Of a DNA stretch of 64,000 nucleotides, positions 20,791 through 47,518 are shown in pieces. The stretch's first letter is position 1. Every line of letters begins with the position of its first letter. Source of the stretch: Leptasterias polaris (lineage: Eukaryota; Echinodermata; Asteroidea; Forcipulatida; Asteriidae); assembly GCA_037783415.1 (NCBI GenBank), contig JAZGTN010000016.1, positions 2,849,001 to 2,913,000 on the forward strand. The letters run 5' to 3'. A model generated the notes under the pieces. It was not told where the DNA came from. It did not search any database and saw only the letters and a program-made list of their open reading frames with translations. The translations under genes and the position numbers were made by a program.

Positions 20791-21199
20791 CTTTGCCTTT
20801 AAGTCTTTTTGGAAATTTTGGCAAGCGCAGAAGTGGTGGCCAACTTACTTTGCCAATAAAAGTTAAAAGGCTTGAACATTCATAGCCGTGTTACAATGTA
20901 ACTTTGCCAGATAACAGGTTGCCAACCCGTATTTTGTTTTAGTTGCTCAATGAGAGTTGAGAGATCACTAATGTTTGTTGTTGGTGGTTTTTTTAAATCA
21001 TAAATGATGATTTTTAATAAATTGTTATGCAGGTTCTTCTATGTATTTTTTAAAGTCTTCAACAACTCCATAACTTGTCTACATCCCCACCCACCACATT
21101 GGAAATCTTTATCACCTAGGCCTACATGTGGCTCACATACCCCCCTCCCCCAACACACACACCCACACACCCACACCCAGTCTAATCCCTTCGTGTCCA

Positions 21200-21345
21200 G
21201 AAGGTTAGTTGGTTAAACTTCTAATCCAAAGGGTTGGTTAAACTTCTAATCCAAATGGTTGGTTAAACTTTTAATCCAAAGGGTTGGTTAAACTTCTTAT
21301 CCAAAGGGTTGGTTAAACTTCTAATCCAAAGGGTTGGTTTGGTTA
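21200..21345 (-). repeat. Minisatellite, inverted copy of the 15735 array
   Basis: Five to six copies of GGTTGGTTAAACTTCTAATC plus CAAAG, a 25-bp unit that is the reverse complement of the array at 15735-16198. The two arrays flank the 3' end of the MLKL-like gene and the LINE/SINE cluster, about 5 kb apart. Confidence 0.88.
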
Positions 21346-21481
21346 AATGGGGCCATAAAGTAAAATATAGCATTAAGCACTACTATTTAGACAATACTTT
21401 GTTCTAGGTTGGAAAGTTAACCTCCACTTCTGCCCATTGCCTTCTCAACAAATGAAATCTTAATATTATAATAAGCCTTCT

Positions 21482-21850
21482 GACGTCACGACGAGGAAGT
21501 AGTAATTTACCGAATTGAAAGTGCGTCCTGTGTTAGTGTTTTAGAAGACTGCTTTGGATATGTGCAGTTTTCCTGCAGCTGCTGTTAGTGCAACCGTCGT
21601 GTTAACTGTAGAGTGTAATCAAATGGGTTTTAATAGCTTCGTTGTCACTGCGGATGTGATTGTAGGCGCATAGAAAGTTTGAAGGGAAACTGCGTAATAC
21701 TTAACTTCTGAAACATTTACTGAAATGACTGTGTCTCTGCGGTTTGATGGACCACCTTTCCCAAAGAGCAAAATCAACGAGAATCACGCAATGAATGGTC
21801 TTAGTATTACGCTGTCAAGCTGAACGAAGCTATCAGAGAGATACTTTGAG
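21482..21850 (+). promoter_or_regulatory. Possible promoter or non-coding first exon of the Src-family gene
   Basis: A CRE-like TGACGTCA (21481-21488) and an ETS-like AGGAAGT precede about 350 bp of less AT-rich sequence. That sequence ends in a good donor, TTTGAG|GTAAGG (exon end 21850). An acceptor, TTTACTAACAG, lies at 25306, 70 bases before the kinase start codon. The pairing is plausible but not shown by sequence alone. Confidence 0.3.
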
Positions 21851-23329
21851 GTAAGGTTGAGCAGAACCCTTAAAACGGTTTAATTCATATCAAATTTGGA
21901 TAAGAACACACCCCCACATGTAAAGTTACACATGTTTGTTTTCTGTTATTATTTTGGGGGTTTTCCGTGGGATTGTTGGTACGTGTTTGTGAAGTGATGC
22001 CACATTTTAGACTCATTGTGCATGTAATAATGGCAGCCCATGATATGACTCTCTGTGCTCTTGTACTAATTGTCTCTGCCTCGTTAAACTTTTGGTGCTT
22101 GCTTAATACAACAAAAGGCATTCCTTGCATTTTAGCAATACCTGCTTAGAGATTATTGCAGTTCAAGAAGCGATGTAGATTTCCGAAGGTGTAGAAATAG
22201 GCCATGTGTATAAATAAAGGATGATGACACTTAATGAAAATGTATCTTTTTTAGAAGCTTGTTACCGATTTTCCTGGGAAACTGTCCCGTCTGAACAATG
22301 CCATAAGCCATTTTTAGTACAGTGCTCATCAACAACGCCTTTGTCATTTCCATTTGTCTATTCCAAATAAATAAAAACACTATTCTGTGTTCTCGAAAAT
22401 GTGCATTTATTGTTCACAGGTTGGTTGGTGAACAATTTTAAAACCAAAATGCTTCATTGCAAACCATTATTAGATTAAGAATCGTGCTTTATGTATTGTA
22501 AAAAAAAAAAATCATTTCGCCCGTTACATAAGAATGATCAAAAGCGCTAAGCTCATGTTATAATGCACAGAGTGGAAGAAAAAGACCAAGAAACAAGACT
22601 GGTCACAAGGCCAGTGCCCAAACCACAGTATGAGGATACGTCTGTCCCGCCAACAGAGAACTAATAGTTACTTATTACATAGGCCTATCCCTGCTGGCAT
22701 CGGTAATGATTTAATCTTTTCAGGAGACAGACGCCTCTAACCCTACCTATGTAAAGAGTCTAAACTGGAAAGGCAACCATAGAAGAAAGACAGACGAAAA
22801 AAATAACAAAAACAATACCATTAAAAACACAAAAATGTGGTCACCTTCTGGTTGTTTCCTGGGGGTTTGTGCTCATACATAATAAAATGTAATGTAAATG
22901 CAAATTGAAATAAGAACTGCGTGTTTGGGGATTTTTTATTTCGCAAGTGTCAGCATTTAAAGTTAAATTTCACTTTCCATGTTTTGTTAAAGTGATTTTT
23001 ATAAATGCGTGGTCTTTGATGTATCGAAACTACAGAAGTTATTTTTCCGGAATTCTTTATGTGAGATATGTTCGAGTTTGAGCCTCTTTTGAAAGTATAG
23101 CTATTAGAGCTAATATTATGGAAACAGCTTCTTGTTATCGTCGATTTTGTCCAAGTGAAAGGCTCCTCAGTTGGCATCATTTAAAGTAATAACACTAGGA
23201 TCTTATATCCGCCTTATGTTAGAGCTTTTAGAAGCAGGCGTGGTTTTAACTCAGGTATTTGAGGCCATTTTTATATAGACCAATGTATATGTAGCACATG
23301 GTTTGGAGTGATGCAGCGCAGTCTGCAGC

Positions 23330-23575
23330 AAACATTGAAGAAATACCAGGGTAGCCCCTTGTCTTAAAGAAGTGCACTCTTAGTCTTACGTGCATTACCC
23401 AGCACACAGGACCTACAACTTTACGTCCAATCAGAAGGACGAAGCTTGGTTGAATGTCTTGCTCAAGGACACGGGTGCCTTGACCTAGAACCAACCAACA
23501 CTCCGACAACACCAGAACTGGAGTCCAGTGCATACAGCTCGGCAACAAGACTCTTTGCAATGCTGACGACAAGGC
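23330..23575 (-). mobile_element. SINE-like repeat with CCTTGAGCAAGAC core, minus strand
   Basis: Read on the minus strand it contains GTGTCCTTGAGCAAGACATT, then CTTCGTCCTTCTGATTGGAC, GTAGGTCCTGTGTGCTGGGT and AATGCACGTAAG. This order of motifs is a widespread conserved SINE body. A recognisable tRNA-like head is not obvious here. Confidence 0.6.
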
Positions 23576-24063
23576 GATCTTAGTTATGCAAAAACGCAGC
23601 CTTTCTTGGGGCTGGGCCGTTGTACAAATTACTGAACAGAATGATAAGAAAACGGTAGTCAGATAAAACCTTACCCACTAATTACTAGGCCTACCACTGG
23701 ACAACTTTACATTTAAACTTAAAAACATTACGACGAGAATTTACTCCTACAACTATAACACTTTGATATTTGCTAGAAGAGTACATCAACAACGACTGTA
23801 AATTATTGATCATAAAGTGTAACACCTTTGACAAAATAATACAATCCGTAAATCGTCATCGTTAAAGAGTCATGGAATAACTGCCTGTCTTAGATTTTTA
23901 TGTAGCCGGTTTCATAGCTGCCTAGTCTGCCTCCATCACGCAGTTGGCTGCATGCAGGGATCAGCGCTCGGAAGCCGGTAGACAGATGCTCGTGTCTGAT
24001 GCTTTAGTTGACCTCTCTTGGACTTCCTTTGCTATGGGGGTCTAAGGAGTGTGTCTACCGGTC

Positions 24064-24312
24064 ACATGATCCCATACGTCTCGGCTTGCATCCCTGATTG
24101 GTCACGTCATAATATGCGCTCAAGTCACTTTTCTGTGTGTGTCTAGTAAAATACCAAGCTATTATTCAGCAAGGCATTAAGGGGTCGTCTTTAACACTGT
24201 CTTCAAAGCCATACAAACTGATATTTCTCCATGTTTATTTTGAATAAGAATTGGCGACTGCAAGAGCAAGGTTGGAATTGGACCTAAAAATAAAGGGGTG
24301 CAGCAACAAATA
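24064..24312 (+). repeat. Direct duplication upstream of the Src-family gene, copy 1
   Basis: CATGATCCCATACGTCTCGG through GGGGTGCAGCAACAAATA is repeated at 25010-25240 with few changes and a small deletion in the second copy. The copies are about 0.95 kb apart in the same orientation. The second ends only 66 bases before the probable 5' UTR acceptor of the kinase exon. Confidence 0.9.
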
Positions 24313-25009
24313 TTTCAAAATTACTAATATTAATAAAACAAGTTCTTTTTATTAAGCAATCAAATATTGTGTTTTGAGCGTGGCTGAGTGCAAAAGCTAT
24401 GACACTTTAATGAGGTAAGCCGCTAGGGTACATGCCTGCTATAGAAAACTTTGTCACTGACGCCGGTTCTGGGTTTGTCTTGCTTAGTTCACAGTTTGGG
24501 GCGTGTCTAGGAATGACAAATGTGGGGTAATTATGCTTTTGGAAGAAATTTTACCAAAAAGGGAATACAATCTAATCAATATTTGTATATAATCTACAAT
24601 ATGTTACCAATTTATCCGGACGTTTTTAATACGTGACTATTATATTAAGTGTCGCCTCATAGCAGTTCGTGGATAGTGGATTGGTAGTAAAAGTGAAGAC
24701 AAGTGACAAGTGAAGACATCAGACTTTGTGAAGTGATATCTTAAACGTTACATGTATCGAGAAATACTTGCTGTACGTCATATTTGGGTGTTATTTGAAA
24801 TTTCTATTCTCATCTAGATGAGCAGATAAACCCAGTTCTGAGGTTCAGCAGGAATGTTTCCATTTCTACTAACATTCCAAAGCACACCCATTTATTGTGT
24901 GAATGTTGTCAGAACTTCTGAAGTGGTATAAACACCTGTATAAAACTGCACGGGTTTTTTGTGTATAAAGTTGTCGCTTGTTATCCTGACGTAGAAATCG
25001 TACAAGAAA

Positions 25010-25240
25010 CATGATCCCATACGTATCGGCTTGCATCCCTGATTTCACGTCATAATGTCACTGTTTTGTGTCTAGTAAAATACCAAGCTATAGTCAGCAA
25101 GGCATTAAGGGGTCGCCTTTAACACTGTCTTCAAAGCCATACAAACTGATATTTCTCCATGTTTATTTTGAATAAGAATTGGCGAATGCAAGAACAAGGT
25201 TGGGAATAAGACCTAAAACAAAGGGGTGCATCAACAAATA
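25010..25240 (+). repeat. Direct duplication upstream of the Src-family gene, copy 2
   Basis: Second copy of 24064-24312. The segment AAAATACCAAGCTAT to TGAATAAGAATTGGCGA is nearly identical in both. It could be a duplicated regulatory segment or two insertions of one repeat family. Confidence 0.9.
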
Positions 25241-25376
25241 GTCAATTCCACCAATGATTTAGCGATCATGTTTTGTTAAACTTCTTTAATGTTTCTTTAC
25301 TAACAGAGAGCAGTCCGTTGCTGAAAAAATCTAACGCGGTAGAGTTTCCGGGGTTGAGAGTCGTTTTCCCCCAACC

Positions 25377-41024
<15,648 letters not shown>

Positions 41025-41542
41025 AGGGCGCACCAATCGTGACCTAGGCCGTGTCCGAATTGATGGCTTTTTCAGTGGCTTCGACTGGAAGCCGGAAAGT
41101 CCTATTCTACAACGTTGTCGTTGTAGCCGAAGTCGCTTAATTTGTACACGGCCTTATGAACAGAGGTTTGACTTTCACATGCGTCATGTCTTTTGAGATG
41201 GCATTTATGATAGGATGTGTCAAAACAGGATGAGGTCGATGACGATCTGCCAAGGTCCTATCTCATACAAACTTAGTTGTAATCATGACTTAAACAAGTA
41301 AATGAAAATAATCCTGTAAATATCAGTGTGATGCACATTTATTGTTACAAGTACACACTACTTTAGCTAATACAGATTTGTACAGAATTTGACAAAGAAA
41401 ACTTTGGTTTCAAAGATAAATGGCACATTTTAAAGAGCGGTTGCAGGATGCTCTCTATATTTGAAGTAATACCTGTTTATGGTCGAATAGACATCGTAGA
41501 TACCGGTTAATAATCATTTTACACTTAAAATTTGCATTGAGT

Positions 41543-41548
41543 AATAAA
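41543..41548 (+). terminator. Candidate polyadenylation signal, Src-family gene
   Basis: AATAAA (in GTAATAAAGAATTC) lies 519 bases after the kinase stop codon in AT-rich sequence, a normal 3' UTR length. Confidence 0.5.
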
Positions 41549-41941
41549 GAATTCACGTCAAAAATGCACCTCTCCGCGCGGCTTTTTCAGCCGAGAGTCA
41601 AAAACTGCTTATCTATGATAATGATATGCATATGACCCCTCGACGTCATCGGCGCCTAAAAACACACGATCGGCATATGACACACACACATAAACGTCTC
41701 TTTTGGGGGGAAACAAAACAAAATCAAGAAGTAACAACACTTACATTATACATTAAAGAAACCTTACTGTCAATCCAGGGTATCCTTCAAATTTATTGTT
41801 GTAAAATGAAGCCTACATAGGGTGATTAAGGCCTAGAAATCTGACGCGATTCTGCGAATCGATTCGCACGAAAATTCGCACCCAACGTATTACGATCAAC
41901 CATTCACGTCGAGTCGTCGTCCTAAACACTGGCGCACGTAA

Positions 41942-42670
41942 AACTGTTTCGGTTGAATTTTGGCCATCGGTTAACACTGGCCAATGACCGAAACAGTTAT
42001 TGGTTCCAGCCGCGAAAACGTACCCCAGGTCAACGTTTTATCTTGTCCGCGGGTTGGTTGATGGCCCGAAGGATATTGTTTTTGAGCCAATAGTCTTCCT
42101 GGATAGTAAGCTCACGGCATCAATCTGGTTTATACACGTGGTTACCATGTACCTAGATAGTCGATTTCCAAAGATAATCGCAATATTTATTATCTTTTTG
42201 TTTCTTTTTCTTGTCTCCAGTTTATTCTATAAAAGTCAGAAAACATTGAATAATGATAATGTATAGCCAAATAGTAAACTTTTATGACAAATTAAATGAT
42301 TCTCAAAACATTTTGTGGACAAATCCAAGCACGTACATCGCTGTACTTGGTAACAACGCTTACACTCGAGGAAGACTGTTGGCTCCTAATTGGGATTTTT
42401 TTCGCGGTCAGCCGGTCGCGAATTTTTTTTCCCACCGCGGTGAAGGCCATTCTGTGCAGCTGCTAGTTGAAGCTTGGCACGTACGGATCCCAGTGAGATA
42501 TGCAAATATTGGCCTTTACCGCGCTGGGAAAAACAAAAATCGCCAGCCGGTCCGCGGACAGGATAAAAAAACTTTGAGCCGGATGGATTTATGTAGACTG
42601 GGTCCTCATGCCTCGCCATAGTGATAACATTTACGTAAACAAAGTACCAGTCTACTTGCGATATGTGGAT
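41942..42670. repeat. Cluster of imperfect inverted repeats
   Basis: AACTGTTTCGGT (41942) pairs with ACCGAAACAGTT (41987-41998). CGCGGTCAGCCGGTCGCG with CCACCGCGGTGAAGGCC (42402-42452) has an imperfect mirror in GGCCTTTACCGCGCTGGG with CGCCAGCCGGTCCGCGGACA (42512-42560). GTAGACTGG (42594) pairs with CCAGTCTAC (42647). This suggests one or more foldback elements with unclear borders. Confidence 0.5.
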
Positions 42671-43347
42671 CGATGTACTCAAAATCAAGCCGAGCTGCGG
42701 AATCGCCTCGCCCATTCAAGAACGAAAATCCCTAAATCACAAATCCGTTGTAAATTGTCTTGCTGGTTTTTAACCTGTTGGATCGTCCATTGAAGAGTCA
42801 CATTTGCGGCCGTATTGATTGCAAACGGTGGAGCTTGGCAGGTTATATTGCGTTAGCTCTGTGCATTCATATAGGCAGGTCCAAACTGCTTGCCGCCGGT
42901 GACGTCACGAATCCTGTAACGCATGGTTTGTTTGACCTCGCGTTTTCAGATTTTGGGCTGGGAGTGTTTCGAGGAAAAGACATTTTTACTCTGTTTTAGC
43001 GTGAGGTAAGGGACTCATATTAATTTTTTTATATTTCTTTGGGACTCCATCTATTGGAAAAATTTTAAAACTAAATATTTCAGAGCATCCTTTAGCCGCT
43101 CTTTAAGGTTGTATAACCGACTGTCATAAGATTGGATATTTCTTATTCTTGCAACTTATGCCATTTGTTATTTCTTTATTGGATCCTGTAGTGAAACAAT
43201 GAGCTACGGTCCGCCAATGCAGTGCTTACCTATGGACTAAGTTATTGTTGGCGTCAGTTCTCCTACAAAGTGATTGGGTTTTTAAATATTGTTTAAGCTA
43301 AAGTATGCGGCAGTAACCAGCCAGTAACACCTGATTCGATCAGACTG

Positions 43348-43701
43348 TAGCCTGTTGTCAAGGCCATCGTGGCTTGGACAGCTTTGTAAACAGTGGAGCT
43401 ACTTGAACGGGAGACCAACGCGCGCGAGCCGAGTGGCGAAGCCACGAGGGCTTTTTCCAACTTGTTTGCGGTTTTTTTAATGAATTATTCATGAAGTATG
43501 AAACGTGCGTTATGCACTTCTGATTGGTTTGGACTTTTGCTACCGTTTCGGGTAGCAAAAGTCGAGATTATAAAGAAACACATTAGAAACCGCAAACAAG
43601 TTGGAAAAGGCCCTCATGGCTTCGCCACTCGCGTGCGTGGTCTCCCATTTCAGTCGCTTGGGATCGCGGCTCCAAGCCACGAAGGCCTTGACAAAAGGCT
43701 A
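43348..43701. mobile_element. MITE, TAGCC family, copy B, 354 bp, intact with 9-bp target duplication
   Basis: It starts TAGCCTGTTGTCAAGGCC, continues ATCGTGGCTTGGA, and ends in the mirrored CCAAGCCACGAAGGCCTTGA with CAAAAGGCTA. Both sides carry a perfect 9-bp duplication ATCAGACTG (43339-43347 and 43702-43710). The central part has a second palindrome, TTGCTACCGTTTCGGGTAGCAA. It is the best-preserved member of the family and non-coding. Confidence 0.92.
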
Positions 43702-44630
43702 ATCAGACTGGCGCTCTAGAGTCAAAATTATTGGTTTAAAGACATGAAAAGTTCGACGTCTGAAAGAGGGACTGGACTTGAGCGTCTAGGTTTCAGACGT
43801 CGATCTTGTCATGTGCCCAACCTAGTGTAAGTGTTGTGTTAAGTTCTCCTGTCTGAAATCAAACTTTATTTTGGGTCGACCTGTTTGGTTCGACGCGACT
43901 CTGGAGCGCCTGTCTGAACTGGGTGTAACTCATACATGATGTTCTTGGACCGCTGAAAAAGAATAGTTGTGAATAATAAGAGAGCAAAGGTATCAGTAGA
44001 ATATCAGATGTGTATATATTTTTGGCTCAGTTTCATTCATGAAATATTTATGCGGATCAGAACTTTAAAGGTTTACTAAAGAGTTCAAATACAATTCTTG
44101 TAACCGTTGACAAAAGAAAACCTTTCCACAATCTGACTGAAAAGGAAATCTTTTTGGCGGATCTATAAAAGGTTAATTACTGTATAAATTAAAGGTTCTT
44201 TGCAATGTAAAGTTACTTTAAGTTTTACAAGAACATTCACAGCTGCTTCATAAAATTGCAGAGAGTATTACTGAATTTCTGGTTTCCGTAAATTATGCAA
44301 TATAATTTTGTATATGAATATCTAAAGGCAGTTTTCAACTGAAAACTTGTATTAAATGAAAACTAAACTTAGACTGTGAAGTTTTAATGGTTTCGGTAAT
44401 TGTTAATGCATGAGCACTCAAACACTATTGTGTAAAATTAACTTATGTTTATAATTCATGCAACAGGCATGCTGAGGAAATATGTATTACGACGTGTAAA
44501 AAGCGACTGGGAGAGAGCACATCAAAATGTTGACACTAGTGTATGCTATATCTAATAACAGACATTTTGAACTTCATTTTGTTGGCTCTGTACGTTCAAA
44601 CTTTCGATCTTATGGGATTCGAGAGGTACT

Positions 44631-44797
44631 GGGGCCATTTAAAAAAAATGCAAGCCAGTACCTCGGCTTAGTCTCCTTCTCCAGCTCCAGGCTCCGTTTG
44701 ATGTTGGAAACAACGTGCAGAATGCACACTGCTCCAAAATGGATGACGGAGCCCAAGCTGGAGACGGAGACCAAGCCGAGGTTTTGGAAGAGCCACT
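44631..44797. mobile_element. Foldback element, GGGGCC type, abutting a MITE
   Basis: GGGGCCATTT, then CAGTACCTCGGCTTAGTCTC, is mirrored by GAGACGGAGACCAAGCCGAG with GTTTTGGAAGAGCC. It resembles 32427-32596. The MITE at 44805 starts within about eight bases of its end, so one probably inserted next to or into the other. Confidence 0.65.
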
Positions 44798-44804
44798 GAT
44801 ACGT

Positions 44805-45043
44805 TAGACTTGTGGACAAGTCGTTAAATGTCTGTCGCGGTGATAGCGGAACGGCTCTCTCGCAATATCCCGCGAGAGGGCTGCTCTGCGCGAGACTTCT
44901 GCTCTCAAGACTGGTCACATTTACGATAATGACGAAGAGTCGGCAGACAGCAAGTGACCTCGCGAGAGCATTCTTTATTACGCTACCACCACGCGACTCG
45001 ACAATCAAAGCGACAAACATTCAACGACTTGTTAACAAGTCTA
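44805..45043. mobile_element. MITE, TAGACTTG family, second copy, 239 bp
   Basis: It is nearly identical to 11252-11503 over most of its length, beginning TAGACTTGTGGACAAGTCGT and ending ACGACTTGTTAACAAGTCTA. The flanks CTGATACGT (44796-44804) and CTGATACGC (45044-45052) match at 8 of 9 positions. Confidence 0.88.
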
Positions 45044-46325
45044 CTGATACGCAAATACTACGTGATTATGTAATACAATGGTTGAGCACTGAAATTAATT
45101 CATGGATTTTGCAATATTAGATTTTAAAAAGATGTACATATTAAATACATTTATGGACTAAACGGTTACAATATTATTTTATTGGTTGGAATGAACAAAG
45201 CATAAATGAGTTAAAATAAACCAAAACAATTAGGCCTACCTCATTTTGTCTTTGGTGTATTTTGTTCTGAGTTAATAATCCCCCGGTCAGTTTAACTTGC
45301 GGCATTTTAACTTGACATTTTAAACTTAAAAACTTATTTGGTGCATTTTGTTTCACATAAAAACATCTAACAGTTAAGGTGTCTTTTTTGTTATACTGTT
45401 TATGGTTTGTTTTTCCGTGAGTTTATAGGGAATATTCATGTCCTTCTTTTGAGGTTTTTCTTTTTCTAAATTGCACTAACGTGATTAACTCATTCTGAGC
45501 TATATCATTGATATAACATTAATAGCAATTATTGCTATAAACGATATACCTGTACTGGTACTGATATCGTCGTGTCAAACATTTATTTCCATTTTACATT
45601 AAACAAAACTAGTAAGTAAACCGTTGGGCAAAAAAATAAAAAAACAAAATGTGCAGCACAAGAAAGACCGAAGTTTATATGCTGTGAATTATTAGTGCAT
45701 TCGTAAAACGATGTAACACAGCACTTACCAAACCAAACACACATCATTCGGGTGCATTTTGTTCATATTCAAGTATTTACAAGCTAAGACCTTTCAAAAA
45801 AACCTCCAAAAAATTAAACGTTGTTAGTCTCAATGTCAAAAACAAGAGGTGGGTTTGGAAAAGTAAAAGTACTAAGGCAATTCAACTTTTGAATTCAAAG
45901 TATTTGGTATGAGAAAAGTTATAAAAGATTTTGGTGACTTGTAAAAATATCTTATTTGGAACTCGGGATAATACTTCTGAAAAGAACTATCCTGCTTATT
46001 AAATACGAATGTTTAAAAAAAAAAATGAAAAAAATTAAACTGTTTTTCACTGAAAGCTGAGCATCTAATTGGATGAAATTCCATCGGGTTGATTGGATGG
46101 TGTATTTATTGAAAATTACAGGATGTACACTGCAAAAACTACTTATTATAGATACCAAAAAATGAACAAAATTTACACTATATGCGGTTAAAATAACACT
46201 TATGTATGCAAACTTAATTACATTGGTGTTATTTTAATAATTTTAATTAATTGTAATATTAATTAATATTAATTAATATATTAATTTCGATTATCTGTTC
46301 GGTCTCTATTTGTGACAACACCCAC

Positions 46326-46516
46326 GGGCCCAATTTCATAGAGCTGCTTAAGCACAAAAAGTAGCTAAGCACAACCAAATTATGGTTACCAGAATAAGGT
46401 TACCAGCCAAAACACCATGTCACATGTACAATTTGTGACTGGTAGCCTGCTCATTTATGCTAAGCTGAAAATGGTTAAGCAACATTTTCTGCTTAAGCAG
46501 CTCTATGAAATTGGGC
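46326..46516. mobile_element. Foldback element, GGGCCCAATTTCATAGAGCT type
   Basis: GGGCCCAATTTCATAGAGCT with GCTTAAGCA at 46326-46354 is mirrored by TGCTTAAGCAGCTCTATGAA with ATTGGGC at 46490-46516. The loop contains the ATGTCACATGTACAATTTGT and GTAGCCTGCTCAT segments also found at 10264-10325. Confidence 0.85.
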
Positions 46517-46790
46517 ACTGGTGTCAATTTGAACACCCCAGTTTTTGCAGTGTAATGTATCCTAAGCTAATACGCAGATCTAATGTACCACGACTCAATT
46601 GAACTTGTAAACAAAAACAACTTATAAGTTATATGATTAATTACGCAATAAATACATGATCATTTTAATGTATTGATAAATATAATCAAATTTGTATGTA
46701 TGACAATAAGATTGTGCATGCTAATCTACAACTGTTTTTAAATTACGGACCTTGAGTGTTAATAATAACATGTAGTAGTTCCCAGTAGAC

Positions 46791-46970
46791 GCCATCTTTA
46801 CGGGCAAATCGCATTTTTGGCTTGCAGGCGCGTCAAGCGCTCAAATTATTAACGCAGCCGCGTCGTTTACTAACCAATCACGCAATGAGTTTTGTGAAAT
46901 GTGCGCGTGCTGCACGCCGTTCTCACGCGTAACGCATTACTGTGTGTTCCAAATTGCCCGTAAAGATGGC
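46791..46970. mobile_element. MITE with GCCATCTTTACGGGCAA ends, 180 bp
   Basis: A perfect 17-bp inverted repeat, GCCATCTTTACGGGCAA, occurs at 46791-46807 and in reverse at 46954-46970, around a GC-rich non-coding core. The true ends may lie slightly further out; no clear target duplication was found. Confidence 0.7.
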
Positions 46971-47518
46971 CGATTTACGTCATATTGCAACCTATCTATA
47001 GGAAGGAAAGGGCAATAAAAAGCTTAGGACTCTCATCTCTTGAGTAAGACACTAAAACAAACTCATTTCCTACCACTTCATACTAAGGCTTTAAGTCTTC
47101 AATGTAAGCATAGCTACAAAATTTATGATATTTAGGTTAATTTGAAAGGTTAACGATTTATATTGTAAGACACCAACAAAAATATCTTACACAATAGTCT
47201 GATAATATTACCTGCTATACACAATACGTGTTACTTGAGATAAACATAACATAACCCATGACCTGGTGCATTTTGTCCGCTGCTGTACTGCAACATTCTT
47301 ACAGCTTTTCGGCTTTTCAATTGTCAAATATTCAAAGAAAAGTAATTTCGTTGTGTTTTGCCTAACTTAGTATATGCAGCCGATCCTGAAAGCCCATGAT
47401 ATAATAAAACCACACTTTCATTCAAATATTTTACAATTCAATAAAATAAAATAATAAAGTTCCCCTCGGCTTATCCGTTGATTTCGACCATAGATATCTG
47501 GCCCTCTAGTTATGAAAC

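Larger units (their letters stand above)
16771..25306. other. Intergenic region between MLKL-like and Src-family genes
   Basis: I see no intact gene. The region holds LINE and SINE remnants (17022-19445), inverted-repeat elements, a minisatellite, a possible promoter or non-coding exon of the kinase gene (21482-21850), a minus-strand SINE (23330-23575) and a direct duplication (24064-25240). A GC-rich block at 17500-17790 has no recognisable content. The rest is AT-rich and unremarkable. Confidence 0.6.
41025..47518. other. Intergenic region between the Src-family and TRPA1-like genes (tail-to-tail)
   Basis: It holds the kinase 3' UTR, a cluster of imperfect inverted repeats (41942-42670), the intact TAGCC-family MITE, a GGGGCC foldback abutting a TAGACTTG MITE, another foldback at 46326 and a MITE at 46791. 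45050-46300 is AT-rich, including a TTAATTAATA-rich stretch at 46235-46285. I see no coding exon. Confidence 0.6.

Noticed and set aside
42000..42793. Several open frames of 60-120 residues on both strands
   Set aside because: They coincide with imperfect inverted repeats and have no motif or splice support.
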